Positions 1 through 6,379 are shown, numbered from the stretch's first letter. The stretch is 11,295 nucleotides of DNA from Halomonas sp. (GCA_003560175.1 PWIZ01000163.1:1-11295); one strand, 5' to 3'. The notes: generated from the sequence alone by a model not told the origin. A program made the numbers and translations.

Positions 1-138
1 CCAGGGGCCGTGATTGAGTGTCAACAGCGCCAGGTACTCGGCCTGGGCGTCAATCGGCCATAGCCGAAGGGCGCCCACATCCGGGTGCTGGTGGATGTAG
101 TCCAGCCACAGCTGCTGGACGAACTCTTCCCTCTGCAT
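1..138 (-). CDS. Unrecognised protein, N-terminal 46 residues only
   Basis: An open frame runs from an ATG at 138 off the left edge of the window, giving 46 residues beginning MQREEFVQQLWLDY and ending LNHGPW. A purine-rich AAGGGAAG lies upstream of the ATG as a plausible ribosome binding site, and a TATACT box sits a further 34 bp up. The fragment is rich in Trp, Leu and Tyr and has no signal peptide. Its opening (LWxxY, a Pro, then a hydrophobic LALLTLN stretch) faintly recalls the start of DUF1338 proteins, the family of 2-oxoadipate dioxygenase/decarboxylase. That resemblance is too short to use as a function call. The gene is downstream of and co-oriented with grxA, 131 bp away, and may have its own promoter. 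Confidence 0.6.
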   Translation of the reverse strand, partial: MQREEFVQQLWLDYIHQHPDVGALRLWPIDAQAEYLALLTLNHGPW

Positions 139-171
139 CGTTGGCTTCCCTTGTCATGGATGCTGGCGGGA

Positions 172-177
172 AGTATA
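172..177 (-). promoter_or_regulatory. Possible -10 box for the gene at 1-138
   Basis: On the minus strand this reads TATACT, five of six matches to the sigma-70 -10 consensus, and would place a transcript start roughly 25-30 bp before the ATG at 138. No good -35 is present at 16-18 bp spacing; a TTGAAT lies 20 bp upstream, which is too far for a standard promoter. This is a weak call based on the -10 box and its position alone. Confidence 0.3.
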
Positions 178-269
178 GGCAGATGGCCCTGCCGGGCATT
201 CAACGCCGGGATGACGTTTTTTGCTTTTCACTCCTGTCCAAGGGAAGGAGAGCGCTAGGATTTCCGGGG

Positions 270-545
270 TCAGACGCTGCGGACCGGCTCCAGCAGGCCA
301 TGCTTTCGCACATACTGCTCGAACTCGGTATAGCCGCCGATGGGGGTCTCATCGATGAAGACCTGTGGCACGGTATGCACCGGCTTGCCGATGGTCTTCT
401 CCAGGTCGGCCTTGGTGATGCCCTCGGCCTGGATGTCCACGTAGCGAAACCCTTCGATGGTGCCGGCCTCCTTTAGCCGGGTGGCCAGTTGATTGGCAAA
501 GACACAGAAAGGGCAGCTGGGGCGGCCGAAGATGGCGACGAACAT
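270..545 (-). CDS. grxA: Glutaredoxin 1 (GrxA type)
   Basis: This is a small cytoplasmic dithiol glutaredoxin that reduces protein and mixed disulfides with electrons from glutathione, and in E. coli is one of the donors to ribonucleotide reductase. The 91-residue protein has the redox motif C11-P-F-C14 after the first beta strand, the cis-proline T58-V-P60 and the glutathione-binding I69-G-G-Y-T73. It follows E. coli GrxA (85 aa) closely, including the family-specific YVDIxAEGITKxDL stretch and GKPVxTVPQ. The ATG at 545 is chosen because CAGGAG lies 6 bp upstream and homology starts there; the open frame continues upstream without homology. The gene lies 130 bp downstream of the phosphatase gene on the same strand, with its own probable promoter and an OxyR-like operator in the gap. 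Identification is firm. Confidence 0.95.
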   Translation of the reverse strand: MFVAIFGRPSCPFCVFANQLATRLKEAGTIEGFRYVDIQAEGITKADLEKTIGKPVHTVPQVFIDETPIGGYTEFEQYVRKHGLLEPVRSV

Positions 546-582
546 GTGGACTCCTGATGGGTGGTAGTAACAATTGGCACAG

Positions 583-612
583 ATTGTGACGGGTCGGCGA
601 CGGGCGCGCCAA
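583..612 (-). promoter_or_regulatory. Candidate grxA promoter
   Basis: On the minus strand TTGGCG (612-607) and CACAAT (588-583) are separated by 18 bp, giving a weak sigma-70-like promoter whose transcript would begin near 576, about 30 nt before the grxA ATG. A weak -35 is expected of an activator-dependent promoter. The -35 directly abuts the OxyR-like site at 612-648. The exact hexamers are a guess. Confidence 0.35.
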
Positions 613-648
613 TAGTCGAGGTCAAGTTGCGCCATTGTCGCGCCCTAT
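612..648. promoter_or_regulatory. OxyR-type operator upstream of grxA
   Basis: The sequence reads ATAG-N7-CAAG-N7-ATTG-N7-CTAT, with all four tetramers at the spacing of the OxyR tetramer recognition pattern ATAG-N7-CTAT-N7-ATAG-N7-CTAT. Both outer tetramers are perfect and 13 of 16 core bases match. The site ends at the putative grxA -35, as expected for OxyR activation. In E. coli grxA is a known OxyR regulon member, so the location supports the call. It is an inference from pattern and position; oxyR itself is not in the window. Confidence 0.6.
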
Positions 649-675
649 CATTCACTGGCCTAGCCAAGGGATGGC

Positions 676-1497
676 TCAGCACTGGACAACCTCACCGGCA
701 TCCGCGCGTCGCAGCAGCTCACCCAGCTCCCGGTGGATGCCGGGGCTGGTGACCAGCAGGTTCTCGCCGTAGAGATCTTCAGGAAAACCGGCGGGGCAGG
801 GGTAGAGGTGGCCGGTGCGGGCGCCGGCCTCCCGGGCGATCAGCCAGCCGGCGGCGAAGTCCCAGGGGGAGACGCTCTCGTAATAGGCATCGAGACGTCC
901 ACAGGCCACGTCACACAGATCCAGCGCTGCCGATCCATTACGCCTCACGTCCTGGCAGTGCTGGAGGACAGCCATCAGTCGGCGCATCAGTGGTGGGCGA
1001 CTGTCCCGCCGGTACGGAAAGCCGGTGCCCACCAGACAGTGCTCGAGGTTGCCAATGCGGCTGGCCTGGATGGGCTGCTCGTTGCACTGGGCGCCCTTGC
1101 CGGCCAGGGCGGTGAAGGTCTCGCCGAGGAAGGGGGCATGGACCACGCCGACACGCACTCGGCCGGCCACCGCCCAGGCGATGGAGACCGCCACATGGTG
1201 CAGGCCATGGGCGAAGTTGACGGTGCCATCGATGGGATCCACCACCCACAGCGGCGCATCATCGCTCACTACGCCGCGCTCCGGGGACAGTTCCTCGCTG
1301 AGGCGCGCCTCGCCGGGGAAGCTGGCCTCGAGACGCGCACTGATATGGGTATCCACGGCGACATCCACATCGGTGACCAGCTCCTGACCCTGCTTGTAGC
1401 GGTGTCCAAAGGTCTGCTGCTCCCGGGCCTTACGGATCATTTCGCCGGCCTCTCGGGCAATGGCAACGGCCAGGGCCAGGCGTTCGGCATCGGTCAT
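676..1497 (-). CDS. Inositol-monophosphatase-family phosphatase (SuhB-like)
   Basis: This 273-residue protein belongs to the Mg2+-dependent, Li+-sensitive phosphatase superfamily. Metal-ligand motifs are visible: E68-E69 (in SEE rather than the common GEE), D87-P-I-D90-G-T92 and W212-D213 followed by FAAG. The length is near that of E. coli SuhB (267 aa). Likely substrates are inositol phosphates, related sugar phosphates or a nucleotide phosphate; sequence alone does not separate these. A GTG four codons upstream (1509) could also start the frame, but it lies inside the ribosome binding site (GTGGAG, 6 bp before the ATG at 1497), so ATG is preferred. It is divergent from the HybE-like gene with 106 bp between starts. 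Because suhB in many gammaproteobacteria sits elsewhere, this may be a paralogue, so no gene symbol is given. Confidence 0.88.
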   Translation of the reverse strand: MTDAERLALAVAIAREAGEMIRKAREQQTFGHRYKQGQELVTDVDVAVDTHISARLEASFPGEARLSEELSPERGVVSDDAPLWVVDPIDGTVNFAHGLHHVAVSIAWAVAGRVRVGVVHAPFLGETFTALAGKGAQCNEQPIQASRIGNLEHCLVGTGFPYRRDSRPPLMRRLMAVLQHCQDVRRNGSAALDLCDVACGRLDAYYESVSPWDFAAGWLIAREAGARTGHLYPCPAGFPEDLYGENLLVTSPGIHRELGELLRRADAGEVVQC

Positions 1498-1571
1498 GAG
1501 AGGCTCCACGGGCTTGCTGATAACGGCTTCTTAGCATAGCAGGCCGGGCTGCGCCTCGGGGAGGGCGGCGT

Positions 1572-1577
1572 TATACT
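1572..1577 (+). promoter_or_regulatory. Possible -10 box for the HybE-like gene
   Basis: TATACT (five of six matches to the sigma-70 -10 box) lies 26 bp before the GTG start at 1604. No convincing -35 is seen at 16-18 bp. On the opposite strand, TATGCT (1538-1533) could be a weak -10 for the divergent phosphatase gene. Confidence 0.35.
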
Positions 1578-1603
1578 GCGGCGCATTTGCCAAGGAGCCT
1601 CCC

Positions 1604-2050
1604 GTGCATGCCCTGACCCCTGAGCAGTACGCCCGCCTGCGTCGGTTGGCCGAGGCCTGGACCCGTGAGCACCAGCGCGACGCCAAGACATCGCCGTTAT
1701 TCAACCCGCGCCTGGCCGCGGATGCGCTTTGCTTTCAGCGCCATGACGATCCCGTGCTGGGAGAGCAGCTGGTCGGTGCCCTGGTGACGCCGGTGTCGCT
1801 GTGGCTGGTGATGGTGCCCGCGGGCGAGTCCGGCGAGCGGCAGGAGGCAGGTGCTCGGCACTGGCTGACGCTGCCTTCGGGGGAGTATCCCCTGGAGACG
1901 GTCTTGCTGGGTGAGTCTCAGTGGTGCAGGCGACTGGTGCTGCTCGACGATCTCGCCGATGTCACCAGCCGTCAGGCGGCCAGCCGGCTCGCCCAGCAGC
2001 TGATGCAGCGAGTGATGGCCGCCGACGAGGGCGGCGGAGGTGGCGCCTGA
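1604..2050 (+). CDS. HybE/HupJ-like protein (hydrogenase chaperone family), no hydrogenase nearby
   Basis: The 148-residue product resembles the HybE/HupJ family, which in hydrogenase operons assists maturation or Tat quality control of the [NiFe]-hydrogenase small subunit. The visible family pattern is N34-P35 after a helical start, the hydrophobic block from V57 to P72 (GALVTPVSLWLVMVP, like the family's GVLVTPWFMNLVLLP), L90-P-S-G-E-Y95, and a helical C-terminus ending in a Gly run (143-147). The start is a GTG at 1604 with AAGGAG 6 bp upstream; the nearby ATG is out of frame. No hydrogenase structural or hyp genes are visible here, so the substrate is unknown and a hydrogenase role should not be assumed. 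It precedes bdhA by 69 bp on the same strand and could be co-transcribed. The family match is by eye. Confidence 0.72.
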   Translation: MHALTPEQYARLRRLAEAWTREHQRDAKTSPLFNPRLAADALCFQRHDDPVLGEQLVGALVTPVSLWLVMVPAGESGERQEAGARHWLTLPSGEYPLETVLLGESQWCRRLVLLDDLADVTSRQAASRLAQQLMQRVMAADEGGGGGA

Positions 2051-2119
2051 CGCGGCCCCGCCTTATGCTGGTTGCGCTGCATCATTGCTAGCTCGTGTTT
2101 CCATTACAAGGAGTCCTCC

Positions 2120-2893
2120 ATGACAGGATCTGCCACTTTTATCCCCCGCGTCGCACTGGTGACCGGCACCACCAGCGGCATTGGCGAAGCGGTGGTTCGT
2201 CATTTCTCCGAGCTGGGCCATCAGGTGTTGGCCGTGGACTTCGATTCCGCGGGCGCCGAGGTGGCTGAGCGTGTCGGTGCGTCTTTCTTCGAGGCAGACC
2301 TCACCGATGGCGAGGCCTGCAAGGCCGCAGTGGCAGAGGCCATTCGCCGCTTCGGTCGTGTCGATATCCTGGTCAATAACGCCGGCATCCAGCACGTCGC
2401 GCCCATCGAGGAGTTCCCCGAGGCGAAGTGGCGACAGATCATCGACCTGATGCTCACGGCTCCCTTCCTGCTCACCCAGTCGGCCTGGCCCTCCATGCGT
2501 GAAAATGGCTGGGGCAGGGTGATCAACATCGCCTCGGTACATGCCCAGGTGGCCTCTCCCGGCAAGTCTGCCTACATCAGTGCCAAGCACGGCATGATCG
2601 GCCTGACCAAGACCGCGGCCCTCGAGGGCGGAGCCCAGGGGATCACCGCCAATGCCATCTGCCCGGCCTACGTGAAGACCCCGCTGGTGGACAATCAGAT
2701 CGCCGATCAGGCGAAGCTACACGGCATGGAGGAGCAGGAGGTGATCGAGCAGATCATGCTCAAGAACGCCGCCGTGAAGCGGCTGATCGAACCGGGCGAG
2801 GTGGCGGAGCTGGTCGCCTACCTGGCATCGAATTCTGCCGGCGCCGTTACCGGGTCGAGCTGGAATATCGACCTGGGGTGGACCGCGCAGTAA
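2120..2893 (+). CDS. bdhA: D-3-hydroxybutyrate dehydrogenase
   Basis: This NAD+-dependent short-chain dehydrogenase interconverts D-3-hydroxybutyrate and acetoacetate, the step that feeds polyhydroxybutyrate breakdown products into central metabolism. Of 257 residues, T15-G-x3-G-I-G22 is the cofactor loop, N86-N-A-G89 the core motif, and S139, Y152 and K156 the catalytic residues. Residues matching those recalled for substrate binding in the Pseudomonas fragi enzyme (Q94, H144, K152, Q196, W257) occur here with a constant offset of three: Q91, H141, K149, Q193 and W254, which makes the substrate assignment strong. The fourth SDR tetrad residue, usually Asn, is M111. The ATG at 2120 has AAGGAG 6 bp upstream; an upstream in-frame extension to 2072 lacks homology. 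It is convergent with regA. Confidence 0.9.
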   Translation: MTGSATFIPRVALVTGTTSGIGEAVVRHFSELGHQVLAVDFDSAGAEVAERVGASFFEADLTDGEACKAAVAEAIRRFGRVDILVNNAGIQHVAPIEEFPEAKWRQIIDLMLTAPFLLTQSAWPSMRENGWGRVINIASVHAQVASPGKSAYISAKHGMIGLTKTAALEGGAQGITANAICPAYVKTPLVDNQIADQAKLHGMEEQEVIEQIMLKNAAVKRLIEPGEVAELVAYLASNSAGAVTGSSWNIDLGWTAQ

Positions 2894-2908
2894 GGGCCTT
2901 AGGGCAGC

Positions 2909-2936
2909 GACAAGCTTCAAGGACCAAGCTTCAAGG
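2909..2936. repeat. Two-copy 14-bp direct repeat
   Basis: Two adjacent 14-bp units, GACAAGCTTCAAGG (2909-2922) and ACCAAGCTTCAAGG (2923-2936), differ only at their first and third bases. They lie in the 90-bp gap between the convergent ends of bdhA and regA. Each contains the HindIII-like palindrome AAGCTT. Their role is unknown; they may be part of a dispersed intergenic repeat, which a genome search would show. Confidence 0.75.
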
Positions 2937-2941
2937 TATCC

Positions 2942-2968
2942 CCTTCGGCTTAGAGACAGCCGCTAAGG
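2942..2968. terminator. Hairpin between convergent bdhA and regA, possible terminator
   Basis: CCTT-CGGCT (2942-2950) pairs with AGCCG-(CT)-AAGG (2958-2968): nine base pairs with a two-base bulge and a seven-base loop. It sits 48 bp after the bdhA stop and 15 bp after the regA stop, where a bidirectional terminator is expected. Neither side has a clear T-run, so it may act only weakly, or as an RNA 3'-end structure with Rho. Confidence 0.4.
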
Positions 2969-2983
2969 CATCCTCCTTGCTCC

Positions 2984-3529
2984 TCATCTTCTCACCGGCC
3001 GCTTCTGCAGCTTGCGCTGCAGGGTGCGCCGGTGCATCCCCAGCGCCCGCGCCGTGGCGGAGATATTCCCGTCGTGCTCCTGCAATACTTTCTGGATATG
3101 CTCCCAGGCGATCCGGTTGATCGACGGCGGCTGCTCGGCCACTCCCGTCTCCGGGTCCCCTGCCTCCTTGTCGAAGGCGGCCAGCACTTCGTCGGCGTCC
3201 GCCGGCTTGCACATGTAGTTCACCGCGCCCAGCTTTATCGCTTCCACGGCGGTGGCGATGCTGGAGTAGCCGGTCAGCACCACCACCCGGCACTCCGGCA
3301 CCACCTGCAGCAGATCCGGCAGCAGCTTGAGGCCGGAGTCATGCTCCAGTTTCAGGTCCAGGGTGGCCAGCGTCGGTTTCTGTTGGTGCGCCATGGCCAG
3401 CGCCTGTTCGGCGTCATGGGCCACCAGCACCTCGAAGCCGCGGCGGCGCATGGCGCGGTCCAGCACGTGGCAGAACATCTCGTCATCGTCGATGATCAGC
3501 AGCCGTTCGGCTGCGGCTTGCTCTTGCAT
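2984..3529 (-). CDS. regA: Redox response regulator RegA/PrrA/RoxR
   Basis: This is the DNA-binding response regulator of the RegB/RegA (PrrBA, RoxSR, ActSR) global redox system, which adjusts respiration, carbon fixation and related genes to the electron-carrier redox state. The receiver domain (about residues 8-120) has D14-D15 acidic residues, phosphoacceptor D58, T86 and K108. A proline-containing linker (P134-P135) leads to a Fis-type helix-turn-helix (about 140-176), whose recognition region GMHRRTLQRKL is characteristic of this family and nearly invariant across it. The length of 181 aa matches the family. The ATG at 3529 has GAGG 5 bp upstream. It follows regB by 27 bp and is almost certainly co-transcribed with it. 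Confidence 0.93.
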   Translation of the reverse strand: MQEQAAAERLLIIDDDEMFCHVLDRAMRRRGFEVLVAHDAEQALAMAHQQKPTLATLDLKLEHDSGLKLLPDLLQVVPECRVVVLTGYSSIATAVEAIKLGAVNYMCKPADADEVLAAFDKEAGDPETGVAEQPPSINRIAWEHIQKVLQEHDGNISATARALGMHRRTLQRKLQKRPVRR

Positions 3530-3556
3530 AGCGTCCTCGTGTTTCCGGGTGACGGC

Positions 3557-4831
3557 TCAGCTGGCCGGATCACTGCGCGGCAGCACCACTTCGGTCAAGG
3601 TGCCTCCCTCGGGATGATTGTACAGGCTGACGCCACCGCCGAGGCGATTGATCGTGGCGTGGGTCAGGAATAGGCCGATGCCTAGACCCTTGCTCTTGGT
3701 CGAGACGAAGGTCTCGCCGAGCTGGTCGGCGATGGAGAGAGCGACGCCGGGACCGTGGTCGCGGATGTCGACGATCACCTCCTCGGTGTTCCAGTCGAGG
3801 CCGATCAGGATGTTGTCGGGGTTGGCGTCGGCCGCGTTGTTGAGCAGGTTGGTCAGCGCCTGTTCCAGGGTGGTATCCACCGAGATCCAGGGGCGCCCGC
3901 GCCGCTCGGCCACCTCCATCAGGTGGCTAACGTCGGGGCGCAGCACCAGCCATCGCTGCACCACGCCGGCCAGCCACATTTCAGCGTCGCGCACCTGGGG
4001 TTCGCCCATGCGCCGCCGATCGGCATTTTCCACCAGTTCGCGCAGCCGCGACTTGCAGGTGTCCACCTGCTGGCGGAGCAGTTCGATGTCCTTGACCAGC
4101 ATGGGGTTGTCCCGAGCGTCGTCGCGCATCTCGGTCAGCAATACCGCCATGGTGGAGAGCGGCGTGCCCAGTTCGTGGGCGGTACCCGCCGCCTGGGTGG
4201 CCACGGCCAGCACCTGCTCGTTGCGCAGGGCGGCTTCCCGGGTGCGTGACAGCGCCTGTTCCCGGCTGCGCAGCGCATGGGCCATCTTATAAATGAAGAA
4301 GGTCACCAGCCCCGCCGACAGAGCGAAGTTGAGCCACATGCCCAGGATATGAAGGCTGATGCCCTGGTCGACATGGTGCCCGTGGGAAAGCTGTGGCACC
4401 GGGTGGTAATTCACCATTAGCAGCGAGTAGGCCAGTAGCGCCGATGTGGCGATGATCCAGGCGTAACGCCAGGGCAGGGTGGCGGCGGCGATGGTCACCG
4501 GCACCAGGTAGTAGGTGATGAAGGGGTTGCTGGAGCCACCGGTGAAGTAGAACAGTAGGGTGAGGCCCGCCACATCGACCAGCAGGTGGGCCAGATATTC
4601 GACATGGGAGACGATGCGATGCCGCCCCAGCCGCCACCAGGTGGCCAGGTTGACCAGCGCCATGGCCAGCACCACGCCGATCACCGCCTTGACCCGCAGA
4701 TCAAAACCGAGCAGTTCCACGCCGACGATGACGCCGACCAGGAAACCGGTCCAGGTGATTCCGCGCACGATGGTCAGGCGAACCAGGTTGCGGCTGGGCG
4801 TGGAGAGAGGCAGTGGCTGGGTGGTGGTCAT
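3557..4831 (-). CDS. regB: Redox sensor histidine kinase RegB/PrrB/RoxS
   Basis: This membrane-bound histidine kinase phosphorylates RegA according to redox and quinone state. Of 424 residues, about 15-185 form several hydrophobic membrane segments, including the quinone-linked motif GGxxNPF (G98-G-S-S-N-P-F104). The H-box carries H219 in AHELGTP, and C259 lies 40 residues downstream, the same distance as between H225 and redox-active C265 in Rhodobacter capsulatus RegB. The ATP-binding domain has the N-box N328-L-L-N-N-A-A-D-A, G1 box D358-H-G-P-G362 and G2 box G382-L-G-I-G386. The ATG at 4831 follows AAGGAG by 5 bp; the frame is open ten codons further but that part contains the ribosome binding site. 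Unlike the classic clusters, no senC/sco1 copper chaperone gene is adjacent; an exported beta-propeller gene lies upstream. Confidence 0.93.
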   Translation of the reverse strand: MTTTQPLPLSTPSRNLVRLTIVRGITWTGFLVGVIVGVELLGFDLRVKAVIGVVLAMALVNLATWWRLGRHRIVSHVEYLAHLLVDVAGLTLLFYFTGGSSNPFITYYLVPVTIAAATLPWRYAWIIATSALLAYSLLMVNYHPVPQLSHGHHVDQGISLHILGMWLNFALSAGLVTFFIYKMAHALRSREQALSRTREAALRNEQVLAVATQAAGTAHELGTPLSTMAVLLTEMRDDARDNPMLVKDIELLRQQVDTCKSRLRELVENADRRRMGEPQVRDAEMWLAGVVQRWLVLRPDVSHLMEVAERRGRPWISVDTTLEQALTNLLNNAADANPDNILIGLDWNTEEVIVDIRDHGPGVALSIADQLGETFVSTKSKGLGIGLFLTHATINRLGGGVSLYNHPEGGTLTEVVLPRSDPAS

Positions 4832-4997
4832 GGCGGCTCCTTGCTGGCAGATCACCATCATAACCGTTGCGGAGCCGCTCTACATTTTGCAGGCCGACCG
4901 GTGAAGAGTGCCACCGGATACCGGCCATCGACCATTCGCCCATGGCATGACGGCAGGTGGCCGGGCGTGCTCGGCGTGCCCGACACCCAGCAGGTCG
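4832..4997. other. Gap between the beta-propeller gene and regB
   Basis: This 166-bp gap separates two co-oriented genes. It holds a perfect GCGG-AG-CCGC dyad (4869-4878) about 38 bp before the regB ATG, and an imperfect GGTG/GGGC hairpin just after the beta-propeller stop, without a T-run. RegA-family half-sites are GC-rich, so the dyad could be an autoregulatory site, but short GC-rich palindromes arise easily in this base composition. No strong promoter hexamers were recognised. Confidence 0.3.
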
Positions 4998-6158
4998 TCA
5001 GGGGAGTGCCCGCACTCCGATACCGTGGAAGTCGCTCTGCGGGTTGCCCTCTGCGGGCTGAATGACGGTCACCACCTCGCGGGTCGCGACATCGATGACC
5101 GCGAAGCCCGGGGTTTCCCCCTGGGCCATGTGCGGCATGGAGACCGGCTCCGGGCCCCGCAGGGTCACGAAGGCATAGCGGGAGTCGGGTGAGAAATCGA
5201 GGATATCCGGGGTATTGCCGGTGTCGGGCAGGGTGTCGATCACCTCGAGGCTGTTGGCGTCGATGACGGTGCCGTTCGAAGTGCCGCGGTTGACCATCCA
5301 GATCTCTTCGCCGTTGGGCAGGTTGCGGACTCCGTGGGCATCGATGCCCCGGCTGCTCACGTCCTGGCGCACGATCTCCAGTGACTCGACGTGGATGGCG
5401 TGCCAAACACCGACCTCGTCGCTGCCACCATTGACCAGCATATGCCGGGCGTCCGGGGTAAGCATGGTGCCGCAGTTGGTCTGCAACTCCTCGGGTCCCC
5501 AGGCCTTTTCCAGGGTGAAGCTGGCGTTGTCCACGACTACCAGACCGCCGTTGTTGAGCGCCGGCCCCAGGGTGACGAAGGCGCGTGAACCGTCTGCCGT
5601 ATCGAAGTGGCAGATGGCCGCCACGTCGTTGAAGGCTTCGGCCTTGGCCGTGAAGACCGGATCCTGGGCAATGTAAAGCACCCGCCCCAGCTCGAATCGC
5701 TCGTTTTCCAGATCCAGCTGGATTTCGACCAGCCGGCCGTCCCGCTCTATGTCGGCATCACCGATGATGTCGGCCACCACGACCTCGTCGCCGGGACGCA
5801 CCCCGGCCATGTGCGTGCGCGGCCCGGTGGCGATGATGTCCACCACGCTGCGGTCTTCGGTGCGGATCACTGCCACGTCGCCGCTGCCCACATTGGCGGT
5901 GAAGGCATAGCGCCCATCGGAAGTGAAGTCGATCATGTGTGGTACCTGCACACCGTGGTCGCCCAGGGGAATGCGCGAGACCTCCTCCAGCGCCTGGTCG
6001 TAGATATGAATGGTGTGGGTGCCCTGATCCAGGGCCCAGATCTCGTATCGATCGTCGCTGTCGGCCAGTCCAACGCTCGCCGATAACAGCAACGCGACTC
6101 CGCCCAGGGCGGGGGTCAGGGGGCTTAGGCATGCGGCTAGCCGGTTGAACGTGCCCAT
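4998..6158 (-). CDS. Exported YncE/YVTN-type beta-propeller protein (cytochrome d1-domain-like)
   Basis: The 386-residue protein has an N-terminal signal peptide: R6, a hydrophobic stretch to about residue 30, and a likely cleavage after A32 (VGLA-DS). The mature part is built of repeated blades with turns such as FTSDGRYAFTAN (78-89) and FSPDSRYAFVT (322-332), typical of YncE and heme-d1/YVTN propellers. It contains many histidines (H68, H74, H116, H184, H239, H253, H256, H275, H343, H378) and only two mature cysteines (C183, C229), which could form a disulfide or help bind a metal or cofactor. There is no CxxCH haem c motif. The ATG at 6158 follows AAAGGA. It lies upstream of regB on the same strand, suggesting but not proving a redox role. 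The precise function is unknown. Confidence 0.8.
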   Translation of the reverse strand: MGTFNRLAACLSPLTPALGGVALLLSASVGLADSDDRYEIWALDQGTHTIHIYDQALEEVSRIPLGDHGVQVPHMIDFTSDGRYAFTANVGSGDVAVIRTEDRSVVDIIATGPRTHMAGVRPGDEVVVADIIGDADIERDGRLVEIQLDLENERFELGRVLYIAQDPVFTAKAEAFNDVAAICHFDTADGSRAFVTLGPALNNGGLVVVDNASFTLEKAWGPEELQTNCGTMLTPDARHMLVNGGSDEVGVWHAIHVESLEIVRQDVSSRGIDAHGVRNLPNGEEIWMVNRGTSNGTVIDANSLEVIDTLPDTGNTPDILDFSPDSRYAFVTLRGPEPVSMPHMAQGETPGFAVIDVATREVVTVIQPAEGNPQSDFHGIGVRALP

Positions 6159-6196
6159 GGTGGATCCTTTGTCGATTATTGTCGTTCGCCCCCGGC

Positions 6197-6226
6197 ATTA
6201 TAGGTAGCCCAGGCACTGTGGCGGAA
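6197..6226 (-). promoter_or_regulatory. Promoter of the beta-propeller gene
   Basis: A perfect TATAAT (6202-6197, minus strand) stands 38 bp before the ATG at 6158. At 18-bp spacing upstream is TTCCGC (6226-6221), a poor -35, which suggests dependence on an activator. A dyad at 6218-6234 covers this -35. Confidence 0.5.
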
Positions 6227-6234
6227 AGAGCCAC
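6218..6234. promoter_or_regulatory. Dyad over the -35 of the beta-propeller promoter
   Basis: GTGGC-N7-GCCAC is an inverted repeat with five-base arms, and an additional matched pair (C6216, G6236) outside one mismatch. It overlaps the weak -35 of the beta-propeller promoter. The arms are similar to the GC-rich half-sites described for RegA/PrrA (GNGRC ... GNCGC, variable spacing), and regA is a neighbour. This is an inference; the dyad is short. Confidence 0.3.
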
Positions 6235-6308
6235 TGGTTGTAACGCTATGTGATATGGATCCTGTCTCTCGCTGCGCTCTGGCCCTACAACTACCGGGCT
6301 CGAAGGCT

Positions 6309-6314
6309 TAGAAT
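6309..6314 (+). promoter_or_regulatory. Possible -10 box of prfC
   Basis: TAGAAT (five of six matches to TATAAT) lies 65 bp before the prfC ATG. A -35 is not clear; CTACAA sits 18 bp upstream. If used, the transcript would begin near 6321 and its leader would include the hairpin at 6337-6356. Confidence 0.35.
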
Positions 6315-6336
6315 GTGTTCACTTCTTTTCATGCAC

Positions 6337-6356
6337 GGTGTCGGCGTCGCCGCACC
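6337..6356 (+). other. GC-rich hairpin in the prfC leader
   Basis: GGTG-(T)-CGGC (6337-6345) pairs with GCCG-CACC (6349-6356): eight pairs with one bulged T and a three-base GTC loop. It lies 23 bp before the prfC ATG, and the start itself lacks a recognisable Shine-Dalgarno. It may affect translation initiation, or be chance in GC-rich DNA. Confidence 0.4.
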
Positions 6357-6379
6357 TCACAGACGGCGATACACACTTC

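Noticed and set aside
223..251. Hairpin (CTCCT/AGGAG) after grxA as a terminator
   Set aside because: The stem has only five pairs, the loop is about ten bases, and no T-run follows in the direction of grxA transcription.
733..1539. 268-aa open frame antisense to the phosphatase gene
   Set aside because: The opposite frame encodes a clear inositol-monophosphatase-family protein with all metal motifs; the antisense frame is a high-GC shadow.
2060..2095. Sigma-54 promoter before bdhA
   Set aside because: A TGG and a TTGC are present but the GG-to-GC distance is 15 bp instead of 10.
6129..6140. Lipobox LAAC (residues 7-10) in the beta-propeller protein
   Set aside because: Only six residues precede it and the hydrophobic core of the signal peptide follows it, so it cannot be a lipoprotein cleavage site; cleavage after A32 is more likely.
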